Notes: generated by a model from the sequence alone, not told the origin. Positions 39,603 through 48,490 are shown, counted from the first letter of the stretch. The stretch: DNA of 55,538 bases from Oscillospiraceae bacterium (GCA_017429325.1 JAFRPC010000053.1:1-55538), one strand, 5' to 3'. Numbers and translations are program-made.

Positions 39603-41483
39603 ATGAAGCAAGCAAATGAACCGCCCATCGGGCGGGAGCAGCTCCGGGAGGCCCTGGAGCTCCTGCGGCGCTACAAGGCCGGAAAGGCCAACTTAGAGCG
39701 GCGCATCGTGGAGAACGAGGAGTTCTGGAAGCTCCGCCACTGGGAGCACATTCCCGAGCAGGGGACCACGCCCCTGAAAACCAAGAGCGCCTGGCTGGTG
39801 AACGTGCTGCTCTCCAAGCACGCCGACGCCATGGACGCCTATCCCGAGCCCGCCTTCCTGCCCCGGGCGGCGGACGACGAGGCCGAGGCCCGGCTCCTGT
39901 CCCAGGTGGTGCCGGTGATCTTGGCCCAGAACGACTTCGCCGCCACCTGGTCCGACAACTGGTGGAAAAAGCTGAAGGCCGGCGTGGCCTTCTACGGGGT
40001 CTTCTGGGATCGGGACAAGCTGAACGGCTTAGGAGACGTGTCCATCGTCCGGGTGGACCCCCTGAACCTCTACTGGGAGCCCGGCGTCACGGAGCTCCAG
40101 CGCAGCCGCAATCTCTTCCACGTGGAGCTGGCGGACAACGAGAGCCTGACGGAGCGCTATCCCCAGCTGGAGGGCCAGCTCCGGGGCGGCGGCATGTCCT
40201 TCAGCCGCTACCTTTACGACGACAGCGTGGACACCTCCCGCAGCACGCCGGTCATCGACTGGTACTACAAGAAACGGGAGGGCCGCCGGACGATTCTCCA
40301 TTACGTCAAATTTGTGGGCGAGACCGTTCTGTTTTCCACGGAAAACGAGGAAAGTAAGAAGGAAGAAGTAAGAAGTAAAATGGTTTCCGATGGCGAAGGC
40401 GATAATTCTTACTTCTTACCTCTTACTTCTTCCTTGCCCGAACGTGGTCTGTACGACCACGGACAGTACCCCTTCTTCGCGGACGTGCTCTTCCCGGAGG
40501 AGGGCACGCCGGCGGGCTTTGGCTACGTGGACCTCTGCAAGGACGCCCAGCGGCAAATCGACCTGATGAACAACGCCATCGTGGCAAACTGCGTGGCCGC
40601 TGCCACGCCCCGCTGGCTGAAGCGGGGCGACGACGGGGTGAACGAGGCCGAATACGCCGACTGGACCCGGCCCTTTGTCCACGTCCAGGGCTCCATTGAG
40701 GAAAACGCCCTGCGGCAGATCACCGTGGCCCCCCTCTCCGGGAACTATCTGAACATCCTGGCCTCCAAGATCAACGAAATCAAGGAGACCTCCGGCAACC
40801 GGGACGTGAACAACGGCGGCGTGGGCGGCGGCGTCACGGCTGCCTCGGCCATCGCGGCCATGCAGGAGCAGAGCGGCAAGCTGAGCCGGGACCAGATCCA
40901 GAGCGCCTATCGCTGCTTCCGGCAGGTGGTGGGCTGCGTCATCTCCCTGATCCGCCAGTTCTATGACACGCCCCGCCAGCTTCGGGTCCTGGGTCCCGAG
41001 GGCGAGACGGCCTATCTCAGCTTCGACAACCGGATGCTCCGGGCAGGGGAGGCCCCGGAGCTGGACATCGAGGTCTCGGCCCAGAAGCAGAGCAGCTACA
41101 ACAAGCTCAGCTACAACGAAATGGCCCTGCAATTCTTCCAGTTGGGCTTCTTCCGCCCGGAGCTGGCGGACCAGGCTCTGGCGGCCCTGGAGATGATGGA
41201 CTTCAAGGGTAAGGAGGCCCTGCGCCGCCGGGTGGCGGAGAACGGCGGGCTTCAGGCGCGGCTGGAGCAGACGGAGGCCCGGCTCCAATCCCTGCTGGAC
41301 CTGCTGGGGCCTGCGCAGAGCCCCGAGAGTCCGACCCGTCAGCCCCTCCACGCGGACCGGCCCCGGAAGCAGGCGCCCCGGCTCAAGACCCACAGCTACG
41401 ACGTCATCGGCAGCGAGCTGCGGAAGAACAACATCGCCGAGCGGGCCCGCGCCCGCGCCGCCGCGGCAACGCAGCCGAGGTAA
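39603..41483 (+). CDS. Phage portal protein
   Basis: 626 residues, placed first in the head gene row. Recognisable features: an N-terminal helical part (WKLRHWEHI, AWLVNVLLSKHADAMDAYPEP), an anti-parallel wing (VRVDPLNLYWEPG), and QRQIDLMNNAIVANCVAAATPRW followed by a helical stem and crown region (TAASAIAAMQEQSGK), as in portals of P22-like or podovirus type. Residues about 250-278 are encoded by a repeat element (40349-40437) inserted in frame. AAAGGAGG precedes the ATG. The portal is the DNA gate and docks TerL. Assigned by pattern and context, not by search. Confidence 0.75.
   Translation: MKQANEPPIGREQLREALELLRRYKAGKANLERRIVENEEFWKLRHWEHIPEQGTTPLKTKSAWLVNVLLSKHADAMDAYPEPAFLPRAADDEAEARLLSQVVPVILAQNDFAATWSDNWWKKLKAGVAFYGVFWDRDKLNGLGDVSIVRVDPLNLYWEPGVTELQRSRNLFHVELADNESLTERYPQLEGQLRGGGMSFSRYLYDDSVDTSRSTPVIDWYYKKREGRRTILHYVKFVGETVLFSTENEESKKEEVRSKMVSDGEGDNSYFLPLTSSLPERGLYDHGQYPFFADVLFPEEGTPAGFGYVDLCKDAQRQIDLMNNAIVANCVAAATPRWLKRGDDGVNEAEYADWTRPFVHVQGSIEENALRQITVAPLSGNYLNILASKINEIKETSGNRDVNNGGVGGGVTAASAIAAMQEQSGKLSRDQIQSAYRCFRQVVGCVISLIRQFYDTPRQLRVLGPEGETAYLSFDNRMLRAGEAPELDIEVSAQKQSSYNKLSYNEMALQFFQLGFFRPELADQALAALEMMDFKGKEALRRRVAENGGLQARLEQTEARLQSLLDLLGPAQSPESPTRQPLHADRPRKQAPRLKTHSYDVIGSELRKNNIAERARARAAAATQPR
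40349..40437. repeat. MITE-like element inserted in frame in the portal gene
   Basis: Left arm of GTAAGAAG/GAAGAAGT runs (40349-40380), 25-bp centre with GGTTTCCGATGGCGAAGGCG, right arm of CTTACTTCTTACC runs (40406-40433). Arms are about 28-bp imperfect inverted repeats. It adds about 29 codons without a stop. The same TTACTTCTTACC runs occur at 26217 and 52245. Confidence 0.85.
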
Positions 41484-41508
41484 AACAGAAAGGAGAAAAT
41501 GAACTGAA

Positions 41509-41754
41509 ATGAAAGAAACCACACCCAACTATGTATCTGTCACCCTGCCCCGGGCGACGGGGCGGGAGGAGGACTTCGTCTTCGTGGGCCTCAACGGTAA
41601 GGGCTACACCATCCGGCGAGGCGTCACCGTCCGGGTCCCCCGTCCCGTCTACGACATCCTGGCCGAATCCCTGCGCCAGCAGCAGCGGCAGCAGGACTTC
41701 ATCCGCCGCCAGCAGGAAAACGCCGCCCGCTCCGCCGTCACCGTGGGCGTCTGA
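41509..41754 (+). CDS. Small phage protein, Gln-rich tail
   Basis: 81 residues. N-terminal beta-like part (FVFVGLNGKGYTIRRGVTVRVPRPVYDIL) and a Gln/Arg-rich C-terminal helix. It lies between portal and other small head genes with a phage-style AAAGGAGAAAATG leader region. I do not recognise a named family; a minor head or decoration protein is possible. Confidence 0.6.
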   Translation: MKETTPNYVSVTLPRATGREEDFVFVGLNGKGYTIRRGVTVRVPRPVYDILAESLRQQQRQQDFIRRQQENAARSAVTVGV

Positions 41755-41767
41755 GGAGGGGACGCGG

Positions 41768-42121
41768 ATGGACGAGGCTGAATTCCTCTTTTTCCGGGGG
41801 AGCACCCCGACGCTGGAGCTGGTCCTGCCCCTGGCCGTGGGGGTCTCGGACACGGTCTTTCTGAGCTTCTGCCAGCGGGACCGGGTGGTGTTGGAGTACG
41901 CGATGAACGGCCAGGCCAACGGCTCGGCCACCGGGACCCTGGCCCGGGAAGAGAGCCAGGAGAACGTGCTGCTGCTGACCATGAGCCAGGCCGACACCCT
42001 GAAGTTCGAGGCCGGGGACGCCGAGCTCCAGCTCCGGCTGAAAAATGACGTGGGAGCCGACACCTTCCGCCCGCTTCCGGGCCGAGTCGGTCCCGCCAGA
42101 AAGGAGGGCGTCATCACATGA
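41768..42121 (+). CDS. Small phage protein, beta-rich
   Basis: 117 residues with an alternating hydrophobic pattern (FLFFRGSTPTLELVLPL, VFLSFCQRDRVVLEYAM, VLLLTMSQADTLKFEAGDAELQLRLKN) suggesting a beta-sandwich or Ig-like fold, as in head decoration or adaptor proteins. GGAGGGGACGCGG precedes the ATG. Overlaps the next gene by 4 bp. No family recognised. Confidence 0.6.
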   Translation: MDEAEFLFFRGSTPTLELVLPLAVGVSDTVFLSFCQRDRVVLEYAMNGQANGSATGTLAREESQENVLLLTMSQADTLKFEAGDAELQLRLKNDVGADTFRPLPGRVGPARKEGVIT

Positions 42122-42405
42122 AGGGCGTCTATCTGGGGCAGAAGCCCCTAAACATCCTGAGCTGCGCCGTGGAGGGCCGTCCCGGCCGCTCCGCCTATGA
42201 CACCGCCGTGGCCGGAGGCTACACCGGCACCGCCGCGGAGTACGAAAGCTTTCTGGGCGGTCTGCCCGCGGCGCTGACCCGGCTCAACGCCGCCGATACC
42301 CGCGTAGACGGCATCTTAGAGTACCTGGGCAACCAGATCTCCGAGCTGGAGCTGGCCGTGGAGGCTCTGGCGCAGCGGCTGGACACGCTGGAGGCAGTCC
42401 AATGA
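42118..42405 (+). CDS. Phage protein with SAYDxAVxxGYTGT motif
   Basis: 95 residues. The SAYDTAVAGGYTGTAAEYESFLGGL block resembles short modules seen in phage fibre and baseplate proteins; the C-terminal half is a coiled coil (ISELELAVEALAQRLDTLEAV). Overlaps both neighbours by 4 bp, so the three genes are translationally coupled. Could trimerise through the coiled coil; exact role unknown. Confidence 0.6.
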   Translation: MKGVYLGQKPLNILSCAVEGRPGRSAYDTAVAGGYTGTAAEYESFLGGLPAALTRLNAADTRVDGILEYLGNQISELELAVEALAQRLDTLEAVQ

Positions 42406-42773
42406 CGGTACTGGAAGCTCTGGTCCGGGCCGACCTGGCCCGCCCCAACGAGATCGAGCAGAGCCAGAAGCTCCAGTGGCTCTCGGCCCTGGACGGGCAG
42501 ATCCACGCGGAGCTGCTGGAGGCCTACCGCGGCGCACCGGAGCCCTTCTCCGGCTACGACGGGCAGACCGAGCTCCGCACGGCCCAGCTCCTGGTCCCCT
42601 TCCCCTATGACGAGCTCTATCTGCGCTATCTGGTCATGCGCATCGACCTGGAGCAGGGGGAGCTGGAGCGCTACAACAACGACGCCGCCTGCTTCAACCG
42701 GCTCTGGCAGAGCTGCGCCGCCCACTACGGCAGGACCCACGAGCCCCTGACCGTGCCCGCCCTGCGATTTTAG
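42402..42773 (+). CDS. Putative head-tail adaptor protein
   Basis: 123 residues, largely helical (EIEQSQKLQWLSALDGQIHAELLE, LVPFPYDELYLRYLVMRIDLEQGE, ERYNNDAACFNRLWQSCAAHY). Length, helical content and position after the portal are those of gp6-like head-completion adaptors; the PYDELYLRYLxxxIDxxxGExxRYNND pattern is common in clostridial prophages. Coupled to the preceding gene by 4 bp. Confidence 0.6.
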   Translation: MTVLEALVRADLARPNEIEQSQKLQWLSALDGQIHAELLEAYRGAPEPFSGYDGQTELRTAQLLVPFPYDELYLRYLVMRIDLEQGELERYNNDAACFNRLWQSCAAHYGRTHEPLTVPALRF

Positions 42774-42789
42774 GAAGAGAGGAACACCC

Positions 42790-43647
42790 ATGGGAAGACA
42801 GAAGGAAGAATGGAAGAACGAGGAGAACCTCTGGTATCAGCAGGCCAGGGAGGCGGCCCAGGCTCTGGCGGACCGCCCGGCCTTTTCCTACGCGCCGGAA
42901 CGGGACCCCCTGTACCAGGCGGCCAAGACCCAGGCCCTCACCGAGGGCCGCCGGGCTATGGAGGACACCCTGGGCAAGGCCGCGGGCCTGACCGGGGGCT
43001 ATGCCTCCAGCTACGCCCAGAGCTTAGGCACCCAGGCCTATCAGCGGCAGATCGCCCGGCTGGCGGAGCTGCTGCCCGACTACTACGACAAGGCCAGGAA
43101 CAACTATGACAAGCAGACCGAAGCCCTGCACGACGCCCTGAGCACGGCGCTGGGCCTCTACGACAAGGACTACCAGAGCTGGCTGGACCGAGAGGAGGCC
43201 GCGGACAAGCAGGAGCGCTGGGAGCAGGAGTTCGCCGACAGCCGCGAGCGCTGGGAACAGGAACGGGCAGACAAAAACTCCCACTGGCAGCAGGAGTTCA
43301 CGGACAGCCAGGACCGCTGGCAGCAGGAGCTCACAGACAGCCGCCAGCGTTGGGAGCAGGAGCAGGCGGACAAAAACTCTCACTGGCAGCAGGAGTTCAC
43401 GGACAGCCGGGACCGCTGGGAGCAGGACTATGACCAGGAGGAGCGGAAGATGGCGGCCCAGTATGCCGCCAACGCCGCCTCCTCGGCAGCCTCCGCCCAG
43501 GAGAATGCCCGGAGCTACGCCTACCGGATGGCCATGCTGGCCTTGCAGCAGGGTCTGTCCGTCTCCGACGCACTGCTCCAGGCCGCCGGGATCGACAAGG
43601 CCTACGCCGAGACTATCCGCAGGTATTATTACAACCTGCACCATTGA
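42790..43647 (+). CDS. Phage structural protein with RWEQE-type coiled repeats
   Basis: 285 residues. The middle (about 135-215) is a row of 11-12-residue repeats (RWEQEFADSRE, HWQQEFTDSQD, RWQQELTDSRQ) forming a long charged coiled coil; the ends are Ala-rich helices. No transmembrane segment. A virion-internal or ejection-type protein, or a scaffold partner, is conceivable from its position between adaptor and scaffold genes, but I cannot assign it. GAAGAGAGG precedes the ATG. Confidence 0.6.
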   Translation: MGRQKEEWKNEENLWYQQAREAAQALADRPAFSYAPERDPLYQAAKTQALTEGRRAMEDTLGKAAGLTGGYASSYAQSLGTQAYQRQIARLAELLPDYYDKARNNYDKQTEALHDALSTALGLYDKDYQSWLDREEAADKQERWEQEFADSRERWEQERADKNSHWQQEFTDSQDRWQQELTDSRQRWEQEQADKNSHWQQEFTDSRDRWEQDYDQEERKMAAQYAANAASSAASAQENARSYAYRMAMLALQQGLSVSDALLQAAGIDKAYAETIRRYYYNLHH

Positions 43648-43691
43648 GACGCGCAAATCGAGATAAGTCGAGGTCACGTATCGACCCATGC

Positions 43692-43766
43692 GTAGGGCGG
43701 CCAGACCTCTGGCCGCTGGGATACCCACCAGCGTGTCGGCGGCGGGCTGAGGTCAGCCCGCCCTAC
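43692..43766. repeat. BIME-like pair inside the phage unit
   Basis: GTAG at 43692 with GGCGGCCAGACCTCTGGCCGC, a 25-bp centre, and GGCGGGCTGAGGTCAGCCCGCC ending CTAC at 43766. Shows that REP-like elements also populate the phage-derived region. Confidence 0.8.
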
Positions 43767-43824
43767 GCAATAACCCGACAAATCCCGATTTGCGGAACAA
43801 ACATCACCAGAAAGGAGAACCTAC

Positions 43825-44310
43825 ATGGAAGAACAGGAGCACACCACGCCGAAAGACGCCCTGCCCGAGGAGCGGACCGAACAGGTGCAGAGCTTTCAGG
43901 AGCTGATCCAGGGCCAGTACCGGGAGGACTATCTGAAGGCCCTGGAGGAGGCACTGAGCGCCCAGGCCCGGGAGACCGAGCGCTATCTGGCCTACCGGGA
44001 GCTGATCGGTCGGGCGGAGGCCCTGAAGGCCGAGTACCCCGACTTTGACCTGGAGCGGGAGCTGGAAAATCCCACCCTGGCCCGGCTGGTGGAGAACGGC
44101 GTGGACCTGCGCACCGCCTACCAGGTGGTCCGCCAGGAGGCCCGGAGCCGCCGGGAGGCCCGCCTGGCCCAAAACGCCGCCCGCCCCCAGGAGAACGGCC
44201 TGGGCGGCGCCGCCTCCGCCCTCAGCAAGCCCGACCCGAGAAACCTCACCCGCCAGGAGCGCCGCGCCCTGCGCCGCAGAGCCGCCCGCGGGGAAGAGAT
44301 CGTTTGGTAA
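43825..44310 (+). CDS. Putative capsid scaffolding protein
   Basis: 161 residues, acidic helical N-terminal part (QSFQELIQGQYREDYLKALEEAL) and a very basic C-terminal tail (LTRQERRALRRRAARGEE). An acidic coiled body with a basic capsid-binding tail, directly before the capsid gene, is the usual layout of scaffolding proteins. The pattern EYPDFDLERELENPTFxxLV is also typical of these. AAAGGAGAACCTAC precedes the ATG. Confidence 0.72.
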   Translation: MEEQEHTTPKDALPEERTEQVQSFQELIQGQYREDYLKALEEALSAQARETERYLAYRELIGRAEALKAEYPDFDLERELENPTLARLVENGVDLRTAYQVVRQEARSRREARLAQNAARPQENGLGGAASALSKPDPRNLTRQERRALRRRAARGEEIVW

Positions 44311-44342
44311 GTTGAAAACGAATCACTGAAAGGAGACCTAAC

Positions 44343-45686
44343 ATGAACCTTACCGTCAACACCACCGCCGGGGATGTCAACGCCTTTGACGCCTCCGCCC
44401 TGAACGCCACCGGCGCCATGAGCACCGCCATGAAGACCTACTACGACACCGAGCTGCTGGAGAACGCCCGGCCCCGGCTGATCTTCACTCAGCTGGGCAA
44501 GTCCCAGTTCCTCCCCGCGGGCCACGGCGACTCCGTCCAGTGGCGCAAGTGGAACACCTTCGACAAGTCCCTGACCCCCCTGACCGAGGGCGTCATCCCC
44601 ACGGGCCAGAAGTTCGGCCAGAGCGCCGTGTCCGTCTCCGTGCAGCAGTACGGCGACTACGCCGCCATCTCTGACCGGCTGGACCTGCACGCCGTGGACA
44701 ACGTGCTGCTGGGGGCCGCCGAGGAGATGGGCGCCGCCGGGGGCGAGACCGCCGACACCCTGGTCCGCAACGAGCTCTGCACCGGCACCTCCGTCCTCTA
44801 CGCCGACACCCTGGACGCCTCCGGCGCGGTGGTCTCCACCCCCACCGGCAGATACCAGCTCTCCGCGGACAACAACCGCCTGACCCCCGACGTGGTGAAC
44901 AAGGCCTACACCTTCCTGAAGAAGCAGAAAGCCCCCTTCTTCGAGGGCAACAAGTACGTGGCCGTCATCCACCCCTCCGCGGCCTATGACCTGCGCTCCC
45001 ACCCCGACTGGATGGAGGCCCACAAGTACGCCGCCGTCCGGGAGATCTTCGAGGGCGAGATCGGCGAGCTCCACGGCGTCCGCTTTGTGGAGAGCACCGA
45101 GGCCCCCATCTTCAACGGCGGGACCCTCTTCTCCGACGCCCAGAGCAATCTGACCTTTGCGGCCTATTCCGGCTCCGACAGCACCGCCTCCGCGGACTTC
45201 GGCGTCACAAGCGCCTACAAGATCACCGTGGCCGAGACCCTGACCGACGCCATCGCCGAGGCCCTGGTGGGCAGAAAGCTCCACGTCTACGATAGCTCCG
45301 CCACGGCCTTCACCGAGACCCTGGAGATCGTCGGCGCCACCGTGACCGGCAAGTACATCTGGGTGGACCGGGCCCCTGCCACCACCCTCTCCGCCGCCTC
45401 CGGCGCCGCGGACAAGTTCTACCCCGGCGAGGGCGGCGCTTCCAAGGACGGCCCCTGCGCCGTCTACGGCACCCTCTTCTTCGGCAAGGACGCCTTTGGC
45501 GTGGTGGACCCCGAGGGCATGGGCATGGAGATGATCATCAAGGACGCCGCCCAAATCGGCGGTCCCCTGAACCAGTTCTCCACCGTGGGCTACAAGTTCG
45601 AGAGCGCGGCCAAGATCCTCTACCAGAACCGCATGGTCCGCGTAGAATCCTGCTCCGCCTACTCCTCCATCGACGAGGCCAATTAA
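44343..45686 (+). CDS. Major capsid protein, N4-gp56 family
   Basis: 447 residues. Matches the N4-gp56 family of HK97-fold capsid proteins: KTYYDTELLENARPRLIFTQLG near the N-terminus, GDSVQWRKWNTFDKSLTPLTEGV, YGDYAAISDRLDLHAVDN, and the HPSAAYDLRSHPDW / VREIFEGEIGELHGVRFVES block in the C-terminal half. GAAAGGAGACC precedes the ATG. It follows the scaffold-like gene as expected. Confidence 0.88.
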   Translation: MNLTVNTTAGDVNAFDASALNATGAMSTAMKTYYDTELLENARPRLIFTQLGKSQFLPAGHGDSVQWRKWNTFDKSLTPLTEGVIPTGQKFGQSAVSVSVQQYGDYAAISDRLDLHAVDNVLLGAAEEMGAAGGETADTLVRNELCTGTSVLYADTLDASGAVVSTPTGRYQLSADNNRLTPDVVNKAYTFLKKQKAPFFEGNKYVAVIHPSAAYDLRSHPDWMEAHKYAAVREIFEGEIGELHGVRFVESTEAPIFNGGTLFSDAQSNLTFAAYSGSDSTASADFGVTSAYKITVAETLTDAIAEALVGRKLHVYDSSATAFTETLEIVGATVTGKYIWVDRAPATTLSAASGAADKFYPGEGGASKDGPCAVYGTLFFGKDAFGVVDPEGMGMEMIIKDAAQIGGPLNQFSTVGYKFESAAKILYQNRMVRVESCSAYSSIDEAN

Positions 45687-45690
45687 CCTT

Positions 45691-45775
45691 GTAGGGGGCG
45701 GCGCCCTCGACGCCCCGTGCCTGTGTCGAAACGCACACGCGGGCCGTCCGGGGGCCGGCCCCTACAGAGAAAGGA
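45691..45775. repeat. REP-like pair after the capsid gene
   Basis: GTAG at 45691 with GGGGCGGCGCCCTCGACGCCCC, then GGGCCGTCCGGGGGCCGGCCC ending CTAC at 45775, immediately before the next ribosome site. Confidence 0.75.
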
Positions 45776-45781
45776 GCCACC

Positions 45782-47824
45782 ATGCGCTATCCGAAACTGA
45801 AAGCCCCTGCAAGGCGTCAGGTCCTGATCGACCGCTTCCGGGGCTATGAGCACTTGCCCCAGGTCTCCGCCGGAGCCTTCTATGAGATGGAAAACCTCTC
45901 CGGGGAACAGGCCCCCCTTCTCACGGTGCGCCGCCGCCGTCAGCCGCTGGAGCGGCTGGACGGCTGCCCCGTGGAGTGGATCTTAGCCGTGGGCGGGCGG
46001 GGGACCCCCGTGGTCCTGGACGGCGACGGGACACTCTGGTCCCAGGGCTGCGCCCTGCCCCGCCTGCTGGAGGGCACCGTAGGCCTGCTGGCAACGGAAG
46101 CTCAGAGCGGTTCGGTGGAGATCACCCGGCGGCAGGAGCTGCTGGAGCTGCTGGTCAGCACCGGGACCCATAGCTTTGTCTACAGCGCCTCCGCCGCACG
46201 CTGGGTCGGCGCGGACGGGAGCCTCCCGGCGGACGCCTTCGCCCTCCAGTCCCCGGCGGACGGCACCGAGCTCACGGTCCGCTATACCTACCGGCTGGAG
46301 AACCGCGAGCTGCGGCGTCTCGTCTTCTTAGGCGGCTGGGTCTGCATCTTCCCCGACGGGAAGTACGCCAACACCGTCAAGCTCCGCCAGGGCCAGGAGA
46401 TGGAGGAGGGGGTGGACTACGGCAGCATCGGCCAGTCCAACATGAGCGACGTGGGCACGGCCTGCTTCGAGGCCTGCGGCCCCGACGGAACGCCCCGGAC
46501 CGTCACCTGGGCCGACGCCGCCCCGGAGAGCGGCTGCTGGGTGGACACCTCTGAAACCGAGCCGAAGCTCCGGGCCTGGTCCGAGAGCCAGGGCCTCTGG
46601 GTGGAGGTCAGCCCCTATGTCAAATGCGCCCTGCCCGGCATTGCCGCGGGTCTGCGGGCCGGAGACGGCGTGGAGCTCTCCTGCCGCGTAGACCGGAACG
46701 TGGAGGACTACCTGGCCCTGGAGCGCTTCTGGCAGGGCGCCTTCGTGCTGACCCAGGCTTATCACGACCCCGGCTCCGTCTCCCGCCCGGAGGGGACGGA
46801 GGACTATCTGATCCTCAGCGGCGTCCTCCCCCACAGCTACGAGTTCGAAATGCCCCTCCACGGGCGGAGCTACTTCACCGTGACCCGCCCGCTGCCGGAG
46901 ATGGACTTCGTGGTGGAGGCCGCCAACCGGCTCTGGGGCTGCCGCTGCGGCGGCGGCGTCAACGAGCTCTACGGCAGCAAGTTAGGCGACTTCCGCAACT
47001 GGAGCGTCTTCGAGGGCCTGTCCACCGACAGCTACCGGGTCGCCAGGGGCCACGACGGCCCCTACACCGGCGCCGCGGTCCTGGGGGGCTGCCCCCTCTT
47101 CTTCCGGGCCGACTGCCTGGAAAAGCTCTATCCCTCCGCCGCCGGGGACCACGGAGTCGTCACCGTCAGCCTCAGCGGCATCGAGGCGGGCAGCGCCGCC
47201 AGCGCCGTGGTCATCGGGGACCGGCTCTACTACAAATCCGCCGACGGCGTCTGCGTCTACAACGGCACCCTGCCGACCCTGGTCTCCGGAGCTCTGGGGG
47301 ACAAGCGCTATCACGACGCCGTGGCCGGGGTCAAGGGCAGCCGCTGCTACTTCTCCATGCTGGACGAGGCCAACAAGGCCCATCTCTTTGTCCTGGACAC
47401 GGAGACCGGCCTCTGGTATCGGGAGGACGACACCCGCTTCCTGTACTCCTATTCCGCGGAGGGAAAGCTCTATCTCTTCGTCCCGGACCACGTTCTGCCC
47501 GCCTGCCTAAAGGAGACCGACGACAGCCAGGGCGTGCGCTGGCTGGCCGAGACCGGCGACCTGCTGCCCCGGCTGGGAACAGGCCGCAGCGTGACCCGCC
47601 TGCGGCTGCTGGCCCGACTGGACCCCGGCGCGGAGCTGCGCGTCTATGTGAGCTTCGACGGCGGCCCCTGGCTGCGCAAGGGGGAGTTCTACGGCAACAG
47701 CCTCCACGCCCAGAGCTTCCCCCTCCTGCCCCGGCGCTGTACCCGGCTCCGGCTGCGCCTGGAGGGCGTGGGCGGCATGGAGCTCCACCAGCTGAGCTGG
47801 CTGACGGAGGCCGCCCGGGAGTGA
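45782..47824 (+). CDS. Large phage protein, gp10-like stabilisation candidate
   Basis: 680 residues, beta-rich. N-terminus RGYEHLPQVSAGAFYEMENLSGEQAPLLTVR is a pattern I know from clostridial N4-gp56 prophages. Repeating WxxxG/LYLF-type strands (CRCGGGVNELYGSKLGDFRNW, ADGVCVYNGTLPTLVSG, FVLDTETGLWYREDD) suggest a beta-propeller, as in the P22 gp10 packaged-DNA stabilisation protein that plugs the portal. A tail or receptor protein is the alternative. Phage-style AGAAAGGAGCC ribosome site. Confidence 0.6.
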   Translation: MRYPKLKAPARRQVLIDRFRGYEHLPQVSAGAFYEMENLSGEQAPLLTVRRRRQPLERLDGCPVEWILAVGGRGTPVVLDGDGTLWSQGCALPRLLEGTVGLLATEAQSGSVEITRRQELLELLVSTGTHSFVYSASAARWVGADGSLPADAFALQSPADGTELTVRYTYRLENRELRRLVFLGGWVCIFPDGKYANTVKLRQGQEMEEGVDYGSIGQSNMSDVGTACFEACGPDGTPRTVTWADAAPESGCWVDTSETEPKLRAWSESQGLWVEVSPYVKCALPGIAAGLRAGDGVELSCRVDRNVEDYLALERFWQGAFVLTQAYHDPGSVSRPEGTEDYLILSGVLPHSYEFEMPLHGRSYFTVTRPLPEMDFVVEAANRLWGCRCGGGVNELYGSKLGDFRNWSVFEGLSTDSYRVARGHDGPYTGAAVLGGCPLFFRADCLEKLYPSAAGDHGVVTVSLSGIEAGSAASAVVIGDRLYYKSADGVCVYNGTLPTLVSGALGDKRYHDAVAGVKGSRCYFSMLDEANKAHLFVLDTETGLWYREDDTRFLYSYSAEGKLYLFVPDHVLPACLKETDDSQGVRWLAETGDLLPRLGTGRSVTRLRLLARLDPGAELRVYVSFDGGPWLRKGEFYGNSLHAQSFPLLPRRCTRLRLRLEGVGGMELHQLSWLTEAARE

Positions 47825-47831
47825 CCCCGCC

Positions 47832-47941
47832 GTAGGGCGGCCAAACCTCTGGCCGCCGCCCCCGCCGTAGGGCGGCCAGACCTCTGGCCGCCGCCCCCGC
47901 CTGGAGACAGTCGTAGGGGCCGATGCCCACATCGGCCCTAC
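47832..47941. repeat. Three tandem REP-like units
   Basis: Two GTAGGGCGGCCA(A/G)ACCTCTGGCCGCC-type palindromes (from 47832 and 47868) and one GTAGGGGCCGATGCCCACATCGGCC unit (from 47912) ending in CTAC. Confidence 0.8.
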
Positions 47942-47982
47942 TTTCCCCGCACGAAACAGACTTGAGAACAGAGGAGAACGAT

Positions 47983-48114
47983 ATGGAATTCTTAGAACTT
48001 CCCCCCCGGCCTATGGGGGACTCGGCGGCGCAGATCACTCAGCTCTGGGAGGCCCTGTTCCGACTGACGGAGCAGCTCAACGCCCAGCGCAGCGCCGCGG
48101 GGAGGCGCTCATGA
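47983..48114 (+). CDS. Very small phage protein before terS
   Basis: 43 residues (LELPPRPMGDSAAQITQLWEALFRLTEQLN), one amphipathic helix. GAGGAGAACGAT precedes the ATG, the same leader sequence as the holin gene at 51029. Overlaps terS by 4 bp. Function unknown; could assist TerS or be part of a split TerS. Confidence 0.55.
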   Translation: MEFLELPPRPMGDSAAQITQLWEALFRLTEQLNAQRSAAGRRS

Positions 48115-48404
48115 GCGAGGCAGAGGTCTTAGCGCTGCTGCAAGCCATCGCCTTTGCCGACTACACGGACTACGTCTGGATTGAGGACGGCGAGGTCCAC
48201 ATCCGGGACAGCCGGGAGCTGAGCGCCAACCAGCGGGCCGCCATCGCCGGCATCAAGGACACGGGCAAGGGCGTGGAGCTCAAGCTCCACGACAAGCAGA
48301 AGGCCCTGGAGCTGCTGGTCAAGCTCCAGGGGCTCTTCTCCCAGTCGGAGGAGGAGGCCGTCTGCGTCCGCTTCGAGGGCGACGCCGAGGAGCTGAGCCT
48401 ATGA
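48111..48404 (+). CDS. Terminase small subunit, C-terminal part only
   Basis: 97 residues. LLQAIAFADYTDYV, ANQRAAIAGIKDTGKGVELKLHDKQKALELLVKLQGLF matches the distal half of Terminase_2/XtmA small subunits (the DKxKALELL block is diagnostic). The N-terminal DNA-binding helix-turn-helix domain of about 60-80 residues normally in front is absent. TerS recognises packaging sites, so a HTH-less form raises the question of packaging specificity. ATGA overlap with the preceding 43-residue gene. Confidence 0.72.
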   Translation: MSEAEVLALLQAIAFADYTDYVWIEDGEVHIRDSRELSANQRAAIAGIKDTGKGVELKLHDKQKALELLVKLQGLFSQSEEEAVCVRFEGDAEELSL

Positions 48405-48413
48405 GAACGGATG

Positions 48414-48490
48414 CGAGGTCGAGACGCCACCTCATCCGTCATCGGGCTTGCGGGAGACGCCCGATGCCACCTTCCCCTCAAGGGGAAGGC
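48414..48490. repeat. Repeat module between terS and terL
   Basis: CACCTCATCC, a CATCGGGC...GCCCGATG stem and CCTTCCCCTCAAGGGGAAGG, the minus-oriented form of the module tandemly repeated at 26281. It sits 6 bp before the terL ribosome site. Confidence 0.85.
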
